Assembly (NCBI GenBank): GCA_025175895.1
Contig: CM046000.1
Location: 69,840,720 to 69,904,719, forward strand
DNA from: Wurfbainia villosa
Lineage: Eukaryota; Streptophyta; Magnoliopsida; Zingiberales; Zingiberaceae
Direction: 5' to 3'
Length of the DNA stretch: 64,000 nucleotides
Under the pieces are notes generated by a model. The model was not told the origin of the DNA. It made no database searches and saw only the letters and a list, made by a program, of their open reading frames with translations. A program made the translations under genes and the position numbers. Positions 46,041 to 57,555 of this stretch are shown here, piece by piece (the first letter of the stretch is position 1; every line of letters starts with the position of its first letter).

Positions 46041-47681
46041 ATGGCCCATCTCGAGGGTTTTAGCACCGTCCGACCTCCATTTTACAACGGAGATGACTTC
46101 CGTTATTGGAAGGGTCAGATGGAATGCTTTCTCAAAACCCAAATCGAGATGTGGATCATAATCCAAACGGGTTTCACACTTCCGACTAATGAAGTGGGTG
46201 ACTCCTTGGATTATGATCAATGGACCATTGCGACAAAACGACTAGTCGAAGCCGACGCCAAGGCAACACAAATCCTCCAATGCGGCCTATCCAAGGAGGA
46301 GCTAAATCGCGTCGGCCCCTTCATAAGCGCAAAGGATCTTTGGACAAAACTAATCGAGTTACACGAAGGATCGGATCAAGCTAAGGTTTGCAAACGCGAT
46401 TTGTTGTTCAATAAATTGTACACACTAAAAATGCAGGAACACGAGTCCGCGACGCAACTCCACGCCTGTGTCCAAGACATAGTCAACAACCTACATGCAA
46501 TCGGGCAAAAGGTCGAAAACCGCGACCTTATAAGGTATGTTCTAAACTCTTTTCCGAGGACTACCTTGTGGGCATCCATGGTCGATGCCTACAAGGTCTC
46601 CAAAGATCTTTCTAAAATTAGGTTAGATGAATTATTCTCAGATTTCGAATTACATGAGCAGTCCAACTCGGAACACGAGAGGGGTATAGCCTTGTTTGCA
46701 GGTTTAAAGAAGAAGAAAATCGCAAGCAAGCCACCACCAACCGAGGAGGAAGACAAGTCCGAAGAAGAAGTTGACCCGGAATTGACTGCCGAGCTAATAA
46801 ACCTAGCTCGAAGGATAGCCAAGGGACGAAAGCGAACCACAACTCGACCCAACCAAGGTAAGCCTAAAAGTTCTAATATTAGGTGTTATGAGTGTAACAG
46901 GTTTGGACATATCAAGTCTGAGTGCCCCAAGCTCTACCACAAAGCACCTAAGCACAAGAAGGCCCTCAACGTGACATGGGAAGAAGCGTCATCCGAAGAA
47001 GACGAAGACCACGTCTTCATGGCGAAATCAATTGAGTCAGACACGGAGACCGAACCTGAACTTGAGTTAGAACCTTAGGATGACTCGGACTATGAAGCTA
47101 CCTTCAAGTCAAGCCACGGATACGCATCCGGTTCAAAAGATACCCTTAAAGTAAGTCGAACTTTATTTAATACTTTACAAAATACGATTAGGTTTTTGTC
47201 TAGGAAATTAGTTAAATCCGATTCCAAGGTCGAGACCCTGGTTGAGGAGGTCAAACTCCTCAAACACAAGGTCTCCCTAACCTCTTCGACTAGTCAAGTT
47301 CAAGAGAAGGACTCAACTTGGGTTGAAAAACTCGAAGTTGAGAACTCACTCTTGAAAAGTCAAGTCGAAGATCTTAGGAACACGTTGGAAAGGTTCACTT
47401 CGGGATCCAAAGGACTTGACCTCCTACTTGGATCTCAAAGGGCCGTGTACAACAAGGCTGGACTAGGGTTTAACTCAAACACGACTAATAGGTCGTATAT
47501 GTCGATTGTAAGTCGACATAGGAAACATGTCCAAGCATGGGTCCCTAAGAACCTTTTGATTTCAACTCTAGGATCCAACCCGTACTGGATTCCCAAGGAC
47601 CAAATCCACTATGTGGATAGACCAAATCAATTCAATGGTCTAGGGGTAGCCAGTACAAAACATGTATGTGCTTTAACTTAG
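46041..47681 (+). pseudogene. gag: gag of element G
   Basis: Start ATG 46041 (MAHLEGFSTVRPPFYNGDDF). One in-frame TAG at 47076-47078 interrupts it after 345 codons; the same frame then continues to TAG 47679-47681. UBN2-type capsid region about 15-225, CCHC knuckle CYECNRFGHIKSEC from residue 282, then an acidic Ser/Glu region, a coiled-coil-like stretch (VETLVEEVKLLK), and GSQRAVYNKAGLGF near the end. The last six codons begin with GTATGT, a good splice-donor sequence. Confidence 0.88.
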
Positions 47682-47812
47682 AAATTGCATGCTTTAACTT
47701 AGAAAGTCTGTGCTTTAACTTAGAAATTGCATGCTTTAACTTAGAAAGTCTGTGCTTTAACTTAGAAATTGCATGCTTTAACTTAGAAAGTTTGTGCTTT
47801 AAAACTTGTGAA
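47668..47812. repeat. 42-bp tandem repeat in the G spacer
   Basis: About three and a half copies of a unit built from TGCTTTAACTTAGAAATTGC and TGCTTTAACTTAGAAAGTC. Each half-unit carries ACTTAG, an in-frame stop for gag. Confidence 0.9.
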
Positions 47813-47832
47813 CTCACTTAGAACACGAATAT

Positions 47833-47948
47833 AACCAACTAAAATTCTTCAAAAAGATTGAGCCTCGGGGAGGCTCTTTTCAAAAACATAACCAACTAAA
47901 ATTCTTCGAAAAGATTGAGCCTCGGGGAGTCTCTTTTCAAAAATAACC
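47833..47948. repeat. About 57-bp direct repeat in the G spacer
   Basis: Two copies of ATAACCAACTAAAATTCTTC ... GAGCCTCGGGGAGGCTCTTT. The first copy contains the perfect inverted repeat GAGCCTC / GAGGCTC; the second has one mismatch. Confidence 0.88.
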
Positions 47949-48311
47949 AGTTAGACTAGGAAATAGTCTTAGGTGAGTCAAGTCATCATTTTCTTGAAAA
48001 TGGCTTTGTCTAAGGAAGTGGTCGATGATCCGATAAAAGAAGGCCTCTGTGCCTCGCCACGACCTGGAAGCCATGATCTTGAAAAGGTAAACTTGAAAAG
48101 CCTAGGGTCAAATCCAAATCTAACATGAAATTACTTGAACCTAAATCCACTTAATCAACTTAATTGGAAGTCATCTCACAAAAAAAACACATAAGTATAA
48201 CATGCTTGATCATATAGACATAGGTGAGATGACCTAGGTTTAACAACTTACAACCAATTTTTTTTTTTTAAAAAAAAAATCTAACATCCAATCCAACCAC
48301 CTTGTGTGTAG

Positions 48312-48670
48312 GATCAATGGATGTTGGACAGCGGTTGCTCCCGACACATGACCGGGGATCAACTCAAATTCACGAAGCTTCGATTCAAACGACAAGGATC
48401 GGTAGCCTTTGGGAATAACAACAAGCTCAAAATCATCGGATCAGGTGATATCGAGTTTAACTCGAATTTTGTTATTAAAAATGTATTACTTGTAGAGAAT
48501 TTTGAATATAACCTGCTTAGCGTAAGCTAATTATGTGACAATAACTATAAGGTCGTATTTTTAGAAAATGAATGTGTAATTAAAACAAATAAAACAGGTA
48601 AAACAATACTCAAAGGAACTAGGACAAATAACATTTATACAATTAACTTAATCAAATCCTCAGCCAAATG
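48312..48670 (+). pseudogene. Aspartic protease of element G
   Basis: DQWMLDSGCSRHMTGD at the start holds the DSG catalytic motif typical of SIRE-like copia. It is open to 48530, where TAA (48528-48530) follows LLSVS; Gln (CAA) is usual at this position, so a C-to-T change is likely. The frame then continues into GAG-pre-integrase. Confidence 0.85.
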
Positions 48671-49890
48671 TCTTATGACACAGGAAGAGGAATCATGGTT
48701 GTGGCACCGACGACTCGGTCACTCGCACCCAAGACTCATCCACAAGATGAGTCAGAGTGGCTTAGTCAGAGGCTTACCCAACCTCAACAACTTGGTTAAT
48801 AAAATCTATAATGCTTGTCAACAAGGAAAACAACCTAGGACACAACACAAGTTAACTAACCAAGAACAAACCTCAAGTGTACTTGAGCTCCTGCATATGG
48901 ATCTATTCGATTCACATGGAGCCAAGTCACTCAATAGAAGTCAATATTGCTTAGTCATAATTGACGACTACTCCAGGTTTACCTGGGTTAGGTTCATCAA
49001 ACATAAAAATGATACTCTAGATCAATTAATCAATCTATTCAAATTAATCGAGAATCAAAAAAAAACCTTAAGGTTAAAAGACTTAGAAGCGATCATGGTG
49101 GTGAATTCGAAAATCAAAGGTTCACCAACTTCTGTAACCTAAATGGATACCACCATGAATTCTCTTGCCCTAGGACCCCTCAACAAAATGGCCTAGTGGA
49201 GCAGAAAAACCGAACTCTACAAGAAGCCGCTAGGACCTTGTTGAACGAATACGACCTACCTGATAGGTTTTGGGCAGAAGCCGTTAGCACGGCTTGCTAT
49301 GTCCAGAATAGGATCCTTATGGTAAAGAGGCACCTTAAGACCTCCTACAAGATTTATCACAATAAAGTACCCAACATCAAGTACTTTAGGATATTTGGAT
49401 GTAAAGTACATATCTTAAACACTAAGAACCACCTAGGGAAATTCAAATCCAAAACCTCCACCGAAATCTTCTTAGGATACTCGACTACAAGTCGAGCTTA
49501 TAGAGTATATAACCACGACACCCTTAGAGTCGAGGAGACTATCAATGTAGTATTTGATGAAGGACATGAACCTACAAAACCCCCAGCAACCCCAATTAGC
49601 GAGCCGATTCATACTAGACCTAACTCTGATCCGGAGATCAGGTCTAGTGTTAATCCTAACCTAAGTCAACCAAGTCACTCTATTGATCAAGTGATAGATG
49701 ACTCCAACCAAACTAGTGTTCAACCAAGTCACCCCATTGATCAAGCATTAGGTGACACAAACCCAACCCAATCTAGGATTCAGACTAACCACCCTATCGA
49801 TCAAGTGATAGGAGATCCTAATCTAGGAGTTCGAACTAGAGCATCCTATAGGAACCTTAGTCAAATTTCCTTAATTTCAAAGATAGAACC
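48671..49890 (+). pseudogene. Integrase of element G
   Basis: The zinc region is altered (WLWHRRLGHSHPRLIHK ... NACQQGK, one expected Cys missing). The core starts with HMDLFDSHG and IDDYSRFTW. A 1-nt frameshift near 49066-49080, close to a run of A, moves the reading to the frame of 49196, where the remaining core (PQQNGLVEQKNRTLQEAART) and C-terminal region with a hydrophilic tail run on to RT. The third catalytic acid is in the stretch just after the shift. Confidence 0.84.
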
Positions 49891-51411
49891 CAAATCAATT
49901 GAACAAGCTCTTCTTGATCCCGATTGGATTATTGCAATGCAAGAAGAGCTAGCTCAATTTACTAGGAATGAAGTGTGGGAATTAGTACCACCACCTAAAG
50001 ACAAAACGATAATTGGAACAAGGTGGGTGTTTCAAAATAAGCTTGATGATAAAGGTGAAGTAGTTAGAAACAAGGCTAGGTTAGTCGCCAAAGGGTTTAG
50101 TCAAGTCGAAGGCTAGATTACGATGAAACCTATACCCCAGTAGCTAGACTCGAATCCATTCGAATGTTGCTAGCTTATGCCGCACATCGAGGATTTAAGT
50201 TGTTTCAAATGGATGTTAAGTCGACATTCCTAAATGGATACATTAAAGAAGAAGTTTATGTTAGCCAACCCCCCAGATTCAAAAATCTAGATAAACCCGA
50301 CCATGTTCTAAAACTTAAGAAAGCTCTCTATGGACTTAAACAAGCTCCTCGAGCTTGGTACGAGAGACTTTCAATCCATCTTAAGTCAAAAGGGTTTAAC
50401 CAAGGCTTAGTTGACCCAACTCTCTTCGTAAAAACCTTAGGTAAAGAAATATTCATAGCTCAAATTTACGTAGACAATATAATTTTTGGAACCTCTAACT
50501 CAGCCTTACTAAACGAGTTCGTTTCACTCATGGAAAGTGAGTTCGAAATGAACTTGGTAGGCGAGTTAAGTTTCTTTTTAGGTCTACAAATTAAACAAAC
50601 TAAGGATGGTATATACCTATATCAACAAAAATACACTAAGGAGTTAATTAAAAGATTTGGAATGCAAGACGCTAAGATAATAAACACCCCAATGGCGATT
50701 AATGTTAACATAGGAGAAGACCTAGAAAGTAAGTCCATTGACTTAAAGTACTATAGGAGCGCGATAGGAAGTCTCCTATACTTAACTGCGAGCCGACCCG
50801 ACATCCTATTCGCAGTAAGTATGTGCGCCAGGTTTCAAACCTGTGCTAAGGAGTCTCACCTAACCCTAGTTAAGCGTATCCTTAGATATCTTAAGGGTAC
50901 ACTTAACGTTGGTATTTGGTACCCTAGATCTACGGAGTTCGAACTAATCGGCTACTCCGATTCGGACTATGCCGGTAGTAAGCTCCATAGAAAGAGCACG
51001 AGTGGTTGTTGTCAACTTCTCGGCTCGAGTCTAGTAAGTTGGTGCAGTAGGAAGCAACACTGTGTCGCTTTATCTACCACCGAAGCTGAATACATCGCGA
51101 TGGGTGAGTGTGTCACTCAACTTCTTTGGATGAAGCACACTCTCCGCGACTTTAAGTTAGACTTTACGAATACTAAACTTCACGTAGACAACATTAGTTC
51201 AATTAATCTTACTAAGAATCCGATATGTCACTCTAGGACCAAACATATAGAGGTCAAACACCATTTCATTCGAGAACATGTGGCCAACGGAGCAATACAA
51301 CTCGAATACATCGAATCGAAGTCTAACTTAGCAGACCTATTTACTAAACCACTACCCGAAGCCGAATTTAGTCTATTAAGACAAAAATTGGGCATGTGCG
51401 TAGTAGAATAG
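49891..51411 (+). pseudogene. Reverse transcriptase and RNase H of element G
   Basis: RT: EVWELVPPPKDK, KARLVAKGFSQVEG, then a 1-nt deletion near 50112; from 50164 a clean 415-codon ORF: FQMDVKSTFLNG, YGLKQAPRAW, and the catalytic box as YVDN in place of YVDD (Asn codon 50476-50478). RNase H: GYSDSDYAG, STTEAEYIA, VDNISSI, SRTKHIEVKHHFIRE, LADLFTKPLPE, stop at 51409-51411. The mutated second Asp of YVDD would abolish polymerisation. Confidence 0.9.
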
Positions 51412-52175
51412 GAACTTGCAAATTATATTTTCTTACTACTATTTCTTTAATTTCATTTTTATGGAACTAGCATAGGACATACCTTAGATATCATGCACCT
51501 ATAGATTTAAGGAGCCAATACATCTCACAACACATAGGACTAATGTGTTTGTGTACTTAGCCACGTAGATGGGCGTGAGATGTTAGGACCTTACTCCTGG
51601 TTCCAAATGTAGATCTAGTGCATCACCATGAACCATGGAGTATAATCATACACACTAACCAACTCTGACCAGGACTGGTTGATCTTTCATATCAATCAAG
51701 CCAAATATGAGTCGAACATTTTATAGATGAGCTTATTTTCAGTATATTTTTTTTTAAAATAAAAAAATAAAAAATGGGGAGCATGCTTGGACTTTAAATT
51801 TAACACTTATTTTGTTTTCCACACACCCCTTACTCTTTTTGATATACGACAAAAGGGGGAGAAAAAGGCCAAAGTTAAAAGGTCAAAGTTAAGGGGGTCA
51901 AATTTTTTTTGACAACTTAACTCTTACTTCATATTTAAACCAAAAGTTAAAACTTATTCAAAGGCCAAAGAATTCTTAACTTAAACTTATTTATTTTAAA
52001 TACTATGGCCAATATTAAGTAATTTCGGTTACTTAATTCTTTTTTAGTAGCAAACGTCAAGGGGTAGAGTTAAAACTCTTTCTCAAGTACTCACCCTCGG
52101 TCAAGGGGGAGGATTCCTCAAGGGGGAGCACTTGAAAAAGAGTTTTTATACTCCTGTTCATTCATGCCCTTGACA
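51412..52175 (+). other. 3' noncoding region of element G
   Basis: No coding potential. Purine stretches AAAAGGGGGAGAAAAAGG (near 51850), CAAGGGGGAGGATTC and CAAGGGGGAGCAC (52099-52130) resemble polypurine tracts. It ends at the C2 insertion; candidate TSD TGACA (52171-52175). Confidence 0.7.
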
Positions 52176-53328
52176 TGTTAGGGCAATCTCTTGCCGTAAT
52201 ATGGTTTTGATGGTGTGGCAAAGGGTTTAAGTTAGTTTGATATGTTGATTTGATATGTGCGTTGAAGTCGTGCAGGACTTAGTAATTTGCACATAGAGCC
52301 GTGACGAGTTTCACATCTCATGACTAGTGCCCTGAGTCGATGAAGGATAGCTTTGCGGAAGCCGTGCGCTTGGAGCATCCGAGGGACCGCCGGACGAGAA
52401 GCTTGGAGTGAAGCCGGAGGAAGTAGACTTCGAGGCAAGAGACGCGAAGGAGCATTGCAGAGCCGTGTGCCTGATGCTGCCGAGGGACGTGGCCGAAGCG
52501 AAGAACTTGAGCGAGGACTCGAGATGAGAGTGGCGATTATGGCAGGGAAGAGGGTAGCTCTTAGGTGAAACTTGGCCATTTGGTCAAGTGTCGGATGGGT
52601 TTCGACACACCGATCGCCTTGTCATGGCGATCGCTCGAGTGAGTGTAGTTCGACCGTATACGATCGATCGATTATTGCGTGATCGGCCTCCGATCATCGA
52701 TCACCGATCGCCGATCGCGCGAATGATCGTCAATAGGGTTTCGCCATTGATCGTTAGATGGCGGGCCGATCACGGAGGCGAATCGTGATGAGGTCCATCG
52801 GTTGATCGCCAAGAGTTCCGCTGGACTACAATGGTCGGATCCGGCGTGTTCGGAGGCCATTGTAGATGATCGCCAAGGCGCGCAATGATCGATCGATGGC
52901 GAGAAGAAATCATCCCTCTCTATAAAAAGAGAGGGTGTAAGCCTTTGAGAGGCTAATGCTTATGCTCCAAGTGATCTTCCTAGTGCCCCACAAGTTCTAA
53001 ACTCTTCTTACTTGTTTTTACTTCATTCTATTTGTAAGAAAAGTGATCTTGATTGTAAAGGTTACCTCCACCTAGCTTGGTGCAAAGGAGAGACCAATAG
53101 TAATTGGCTTTGGAGGAGTGATTCACCTCGGACGAATCGGGATCGTGGATTAGCGGCGTAGCCGTGAACCACGTTACATTCTTTGTTAGCAATTGTTTTC
53201 TCGTATTTCTATTTGTTTGTCTTTATTAGTCTTCCGCTTGCGCTAATTAGTTTTGTAGACGAGCAAATACCGGCATCGAAGGAAAAGGGCTATTCACCCC
53301 CTCTAGCCGGCCATACCGATCTCCAACA
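52176..53328 (+). repeat. 5' LTR of element C2
   Basis: 1153 bp. It diverges from C in the central block (52600-52900), which is rich in CGATCG/GATCGCC motifs. TATAAAAA at 52921-52928. It ends GATCTCCAACA. Confidence 0.88.
52921..52928 (+). promoter_or_regulatory. TATA box of the C2 5' LTR
   Basis: TATAAAAA in CTCTATAAAAAGAGAGGG, same context as the C 3' LTR. C2 therefore keeps both a promoter and an intact gag. Confidence 0.68.
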
Positions 53329-53330
53329 AG

Positions 53331-53343
53331 TGGTATCAGAGCC
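53331..53343 (+). other. Primer-binding site of element C2
   Basis: TGGTATCAGAGCC, two bases after the LTR. Confidence 0.92.
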
Positions 53344-53391
53344 AAGTCGTTTGTCGAGGACTAACCGCCGCAACAAACACTTCATCTAAAG

Positions 53392-55128
53392 ATGGCTGGC
53401 TCAAACATCCACCCACCGAAGTTCGACGGTGAATTCTCTTGGTGGAAAAAGAGAATGGAGGTATTCTTCGAAACCGACTTTGAAATCCTTTTAATAATGG
53501 AAAACGGTTTCGAGTTGCCTAGGAATGAAAATGGGGAGCCATTGGAGAAATGTAGGTGGAGCAAGAGGCAAAGAGAAGAATACTTGGCAAACTCAAAGGC
53601 CAAGCACCACCTATACAATGTCCTCCCTCAACAAGAAGTAAATAGAATAGGGGAGTGCTCAAGTGCCAAAGAGATGTGGGAGAGATTGGTTGAACTTCAT
53701 GAAGGCACTTCGGAAGCCAAGCTAGCAAGAAGAGACCTCCTCCGCTCCCAACTATCAAATATTAAGCTTGAAAAGGGAGAAAAGGTAACTTCCCTACATT
53801 CTAGAATTAAAGAAATATTAATTGGGCTAACAAGTGTAGGTGAGAAGCTATCAAACCGGGATATGGTAATGAAGGCCATAGATGCCTTTCCCCGGTCCTC
53901 AAAATGGAGCTCCATGGTGGATTCGTTCTACATCTCCAAGAACTTGGAAGTAAGTACCTTGGAGGAATTTTTCTCAACAATGGAGCTCCACGAAACTAGG
54001 CTTGAAGGAATACAAGAGGAGCCTAGAATTCAACCCTCAAGAGGAGTAGCATTGTTGGCAAATAAGGGGAAGAAGAAGATGGAAATCCCCTCCTCCTCCG
54101 ATGATGAAGCGTCTTCCTCCTCCTCCATGGATAGCACCGAAGAAGCCTATATGGTAAGGAGGGTAAGACGTGCATTTAAGAATTTTCGATTTGATAAATC
54201 TCATGATAGGAATAGAAGACCAAGGGGGAAGGTTATATGCTACAATTGCCAAGGAGAGGGGCACATAAGGGACAATTGTCCTCTCCTAAACAAGAGCAAA
54301 GAAGAAAAAAAAAAGAAGGAAGAAAAGAAGAAGAAAAAGGGGAGCAAGAAGAAAAAGGAAGAGGAGAAGAAGACAAAGGAAAAAGGAAAGGCCAAAGCTC
54401 TCAAGGCAAGGACTTGGGATGACCCATCCTCATCCTCCTCATCATCATCGGATGAGGAGAATGCCTTTGTCACCAATTTGGCCTTGATGGCCTTTGATGA
54501 CTTGGATTGCTCTTCATCCGAAAATGAAAGATCAAGCTCAAGTGGGGAGAGCTCAAATGAAGGGGGAGCTTCTACATCCTCATCATCCGAAGAAGAAGAA
54601 GAAGACATGGAAACCATGGTAACAAATGCTTCTCCTAAGAAAATAGTTTCCATAATCTCTAGTTTAACTAAGGACTTATTTGGCATGAAAAAGAAAAATA
54701 AGAGCATGCTAGATAAAATTAAGGATTTAGAAAATAAGCTAGAAAATGTATGCTTAAATGATAATATTTCTTCTAGCTTAGATGATGCATGCTCACATGA
54801 CCTTTATGTGCCATTAGATGTTAGTGATGCATGTATAAATGAAAATAGGGCCTTAAGGGAAAAGGTAGATTATTTAACCAAAGCCCTAGAGAAATTCACA
54901 ACTGGCTCCAACACCTTAAATATGATCTTAGGAAGCCAAAGAGCTAGTTTCAACAAGAAAGGCCTAGGATACAAAGAAAAGAAAAATGAAAAGGCCTATA
55001 AATGCCTAATAGCTAGGGGACAAGATAAAAAGAAAGTAATTGCTAGGAAATGGATCCCCAAGGAGTATTTAGTGAACCCAATAGGAAAGAATTTATTTTG
55101 GGTTCCAAAATCCATACTTAAGGGTTAG
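53392..55128 (+). CDS. gag: Intact Gag of gag-only element C2 (578 aa)
   Basis: The only full-length intact element gene in the window. Gag would assemble the cytoplasmic virus-like particle around element RNA. Start ATG 53392 (MAGSNIHPPKFDGEFSWWKK) is the first after the PBS. UBN2-type capsid domain about 15-230; CCHC zinc knuckle CYNCQGEGHIRDNC from residue 283; then a long basic Lys/Glu stretch (about 300-345), WDDPSSS and acidic Ser/Glu runs (345-410); a coiled-coil-like region (about 425-520) and the tail GSQRASFNKKGLGYK. The tail ends where protease starts in G. C2 has no protease, integrase or RT of its own, so mobility would need enzymes from a SIRE-like relative. L lies 571 bp downstream and does not touch the ORF. 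Confidence 0.9.
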   Translation: MAGSNIHPPKFDGEFSWWKKRMEVFFETDFEILLIMENGFELPRNENGEPLEKCRWSKRQREEYLANSKAKHHLYNVLPQQEVNRIGECSSAKEMWERLVELHEGTSEAKLARRDLLRSQLSNIKLEKGEKVTSLHSRIKEILIGLTSVGEKLSNRDMVMKAIDAFPRSSKWSSMVDSFYISKNLEVSTLEEFFSTMELHETRLEGIQEEPRIQPSRGVALLANKGKKKMEIPSSSDDEASSSSSMDSTEEAYMVRRVRRAFKNFRFDKSHDRNRRPRGKVICYNCQGEGHIRDNCPLLNKSKEEKKKKEEKKKKKGSKKKKEEEKKTKEKGKAKALKARTWDDPSSSSSSSSDEENAFVTNLALMAFDDLDCSSSENERSSSSGESSNEGGASTSSSSEEEEEDMETMVTNASPKKIVSIISSLTKDLFGMKKKNKSMLDKIKDLENKLENVCLNDNISSSLDDACSHDLYVPLDVSDACINENRALREKVDYLTKALEKFTTGSNTLNMILGSQRASFNKKGLGYKEKKNEKAYKCLIARGQDKKKVIARKWIPKEYLVNPIGKNLFWVPKSILKG

Positions 55129-55699
55129 GATAACCCTAGGGTAGTCAACCATATGGAATTAACCTATATCATATTTTGGTTGACTTGGGATGACGGGACA
55201 ACATTTTTTTTTATAGTGTTGGGTGATGATAACGTGCCCATAAATAGGTAATAATGCTTAAATCATGTTGATTAATGTAATTGCTATGTATATGTGTAAT
55301 CATGATTTATGATATTGGGCACATCATCATGAGAAATAGGTTTAAATCATGCTTTAGGTGATAATTTGTTATCATCACATAATACCTAATGCATGACTAT
55401 TATTTGATGAATACATGAATTTCATGATCATAATGTGAAATCAAATCATATATGTCATTATGATCATGTAGGTTGTTAGGTTGATACTTAACCATGATAG
55501 AATTGCATAAATATATTGGTTAAGTATATACAAATACCCCCCTAGGATGCATCTCACACTCACTATAGGCTAACTTGATTGCAAACTTAGCATGGATGAG
55601 ATATTAGGATGATACAAATGTCCACTAATGCCTATGGCATTTAGATGGTCATTTAAAGTATCAAAATAGCAATAATAGACCAATCATGGGGAAGGCTTA
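55129..55699 (+). other. 3' noncoding region of C2, left part
   Basis: Closely matches 31341-31920 of C. No gene. Its last 5 bp (GCTTA, 55695-55699) are the left TSD of L. Confidence 0.82.
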
Positions 55700-56339
55700 T
55701 GTAACGCCCGTGAAATTCTAGCAATTTTACGAGAATTTTTGGCTTTATGATGATAGGCTTTATGTAGGCCTTTTTGGAGAAATAAAAGAAAATAAGCCAA
55801 AAAGAGATGCAAAGCCTAGGAATTGAACCCCCCACCTTTAGAGATAGCCAAGCCTTATAGATGCACCCACTAACCATGAGCCCAATAGAATCATATCATT
55901 AGAGGAAAAGGGGAACCTATAGATAAATGGGAGGAGGGTAAATGAAGAGGCTTGACAAAGAGAAGAGAAACTTCTCTTCCTCCCCTTTATAAAGAAGAGA
56001 GAAGTTCCACTTGGCCACTTCTTCTTTCCTTCTTCCTCTTCTCTTCATTCTCACCGAAACCTAAGCCCTTCTTCTTCTTCCTTTGGAGAGCCCTTGCAAG
56101 CTAGGAGAGAGCTAGGTGACTTCCATTAGGTCATCTCCTCAAGCAAAGCGAAGGAAGTAAGTTTTCCTCACTGCAGTGTATTAGCTTGATAGGTTAGGTT
56201 GCTTGAAAGAAATATGAAATTGTAGCCTTATAAGTTTCGCCAACTAAGTTGGTGGGCTAGGATTCATGAAAATGCTACTAAGGGAGGTTTGTATGGGTGG
56301 TATGTTTCAAGTAGATACCTTTAGGAGTCCAAAGTCCAA

Positions 56340-57015
56340 AGGGATGACCCTATATGGTTCGGCCAACCCCAAGATTTTAGGGTTAGGGTTGCATGAACTT
56401 GATTCTAAAGTTATGTTCTTAGATGGTATGTTTCAAGTAAGACCTTTAAGTAACCACCATCCAAGATGATGCCCTTATAGGTTTCGGCCACCCTAGGTAA
56501 CTAGGGTTAGGGTTGCATGAAAATATCCTAATGATGCTATGCTAGTTGTTATTGATCATGAATGACGGTAAGGTGACAAGAAGCCTAGTTGAGCCCTTTT
56601 AGGTTTCGGCCACCCTAGGTATCTAGGGTTAGGGTTGCATGAAAATTTCCCTTATGGTGCTATGCTAGGTTATAATGCTCATGAATGAAGGTTAGGTGAC
56701 AAGAACCCTAGTTGAGCCCTTATAGGTTTCGGCCACCCTAGGTAACTAGGGTTAGGGTTGCATGAAAATATCCCTAAAGATGCTATGCTAGGGTGTAGTG
56801 CTCATGAATGAATATTAGGTGACAAGAACCCTAGTTGAGCCCTTATAGGTTTCGGCCACCCTAGGTAACTAGGGTTAGGGTTGCATGAAAATATCCCTAA
56901 TGAGGCTATGCTAGGTTATAATGCTTTATGAATGAATTTTAGGGGACAAAACCTAAGCTTGAGCCCCTTACAAGATTCGGCCAACCAATGATTTTAGGGT
57001 TAGGGTTTCATGAAA
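56340..57015. repeat. About 122-bp tandem repeat in the left LTR of L
   Basis: About five copies marked by GGGTTAGGGTTGCATGAA at about 56380, 56504, 56626, 56749, 56869 and a variant near 56997. The telomere-like GGGTTAGGG and the phrase TTTCGGCCACCCTAGG recur in each. The mirror block is 61890-62560. Confidence 0.88.
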
Positions 57016-57555
57016 ACACCCCTATATGTAGTTGTGCTATGGGTATGTTTTTTTAATATGACATGAACTATGCTTGTGTGATGAATATGTTATGATTCAA
57101 TGCAACATGAAATTAGGCTATGTGATGAACATGTTTGATGATTTAATATGCCTTGAATAGGCCTAGGAAATAAGCTTCATGTTATGATGTAATGTGCCAT
57201 GAAATATGCTTAGGTGATGAACATGTTGTGTGAATTAATATGCCATGTATATGCTTAGGAATATGCTTCAAGTTTATGAATTAGTATGCCATGAAATTAG
57301 GCCATGTGATGAACATGTTTTATGATTCAATATGCCATGAATATGCCTAGGAAATGTGCTACATGTTTATGATGTAATGTGCCATGAATATTGTGATTTG
57401 CCTAGGTGAAGAACATGTTTTGTGATTTAATATGTCATGAATATGCTTATGAAATATGCTTCATGTTTACGATGCAATGAAACATGCTTATGTGAAGAAC
57501 ACGTTTATGCTTTAGGACCCCTTTAGGGTACTCTTATGTTATGAATGCATGTGTC

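Larger units (their letters stand above)
47664..48311 (+). other. Noncoding gag-protease spacer of G; candidate intron
   Basis: 648 bp. It starts GTATGT at a codon boundary (after CAT 47661-47663) and ends TGTGTGTAG at a codon boundary (before GAT 48312). CTAAC, a plant-type branch site, lies at 48281-48285, 26-30 bases upstream of the acceptor, and a T-run precedes it. The spacer has in-frame stops in its repeats. Removal would join gag to protease in frame. Splicing itself is inferred. Confidence 0.5.
44789..52175 (+). mobile_element. SIRE-like Ty1/copia element G (3' LTR not in window)
   Basis: 5' LTR 44789-45821, PBS, leader, gag, protease, integrase, RT, RNase H, 3' noncoding, then the insertion of C2 at 52176. 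No second copy of its LTR is seen, so it probably lies right of 64000. The candidate left TSD is CGTAT (44784-44788). It is the most complete copia element here, with two frameshifts and two or three premature stops. Confidence 0.88.

Noticed and set aside
47840..47880. GC-rich hairpin followed by T run, like a bacterial terminator
   Set aside because: The host is a plant; the hairpin belongs to a direct repeat in a retrotransposon spacer.
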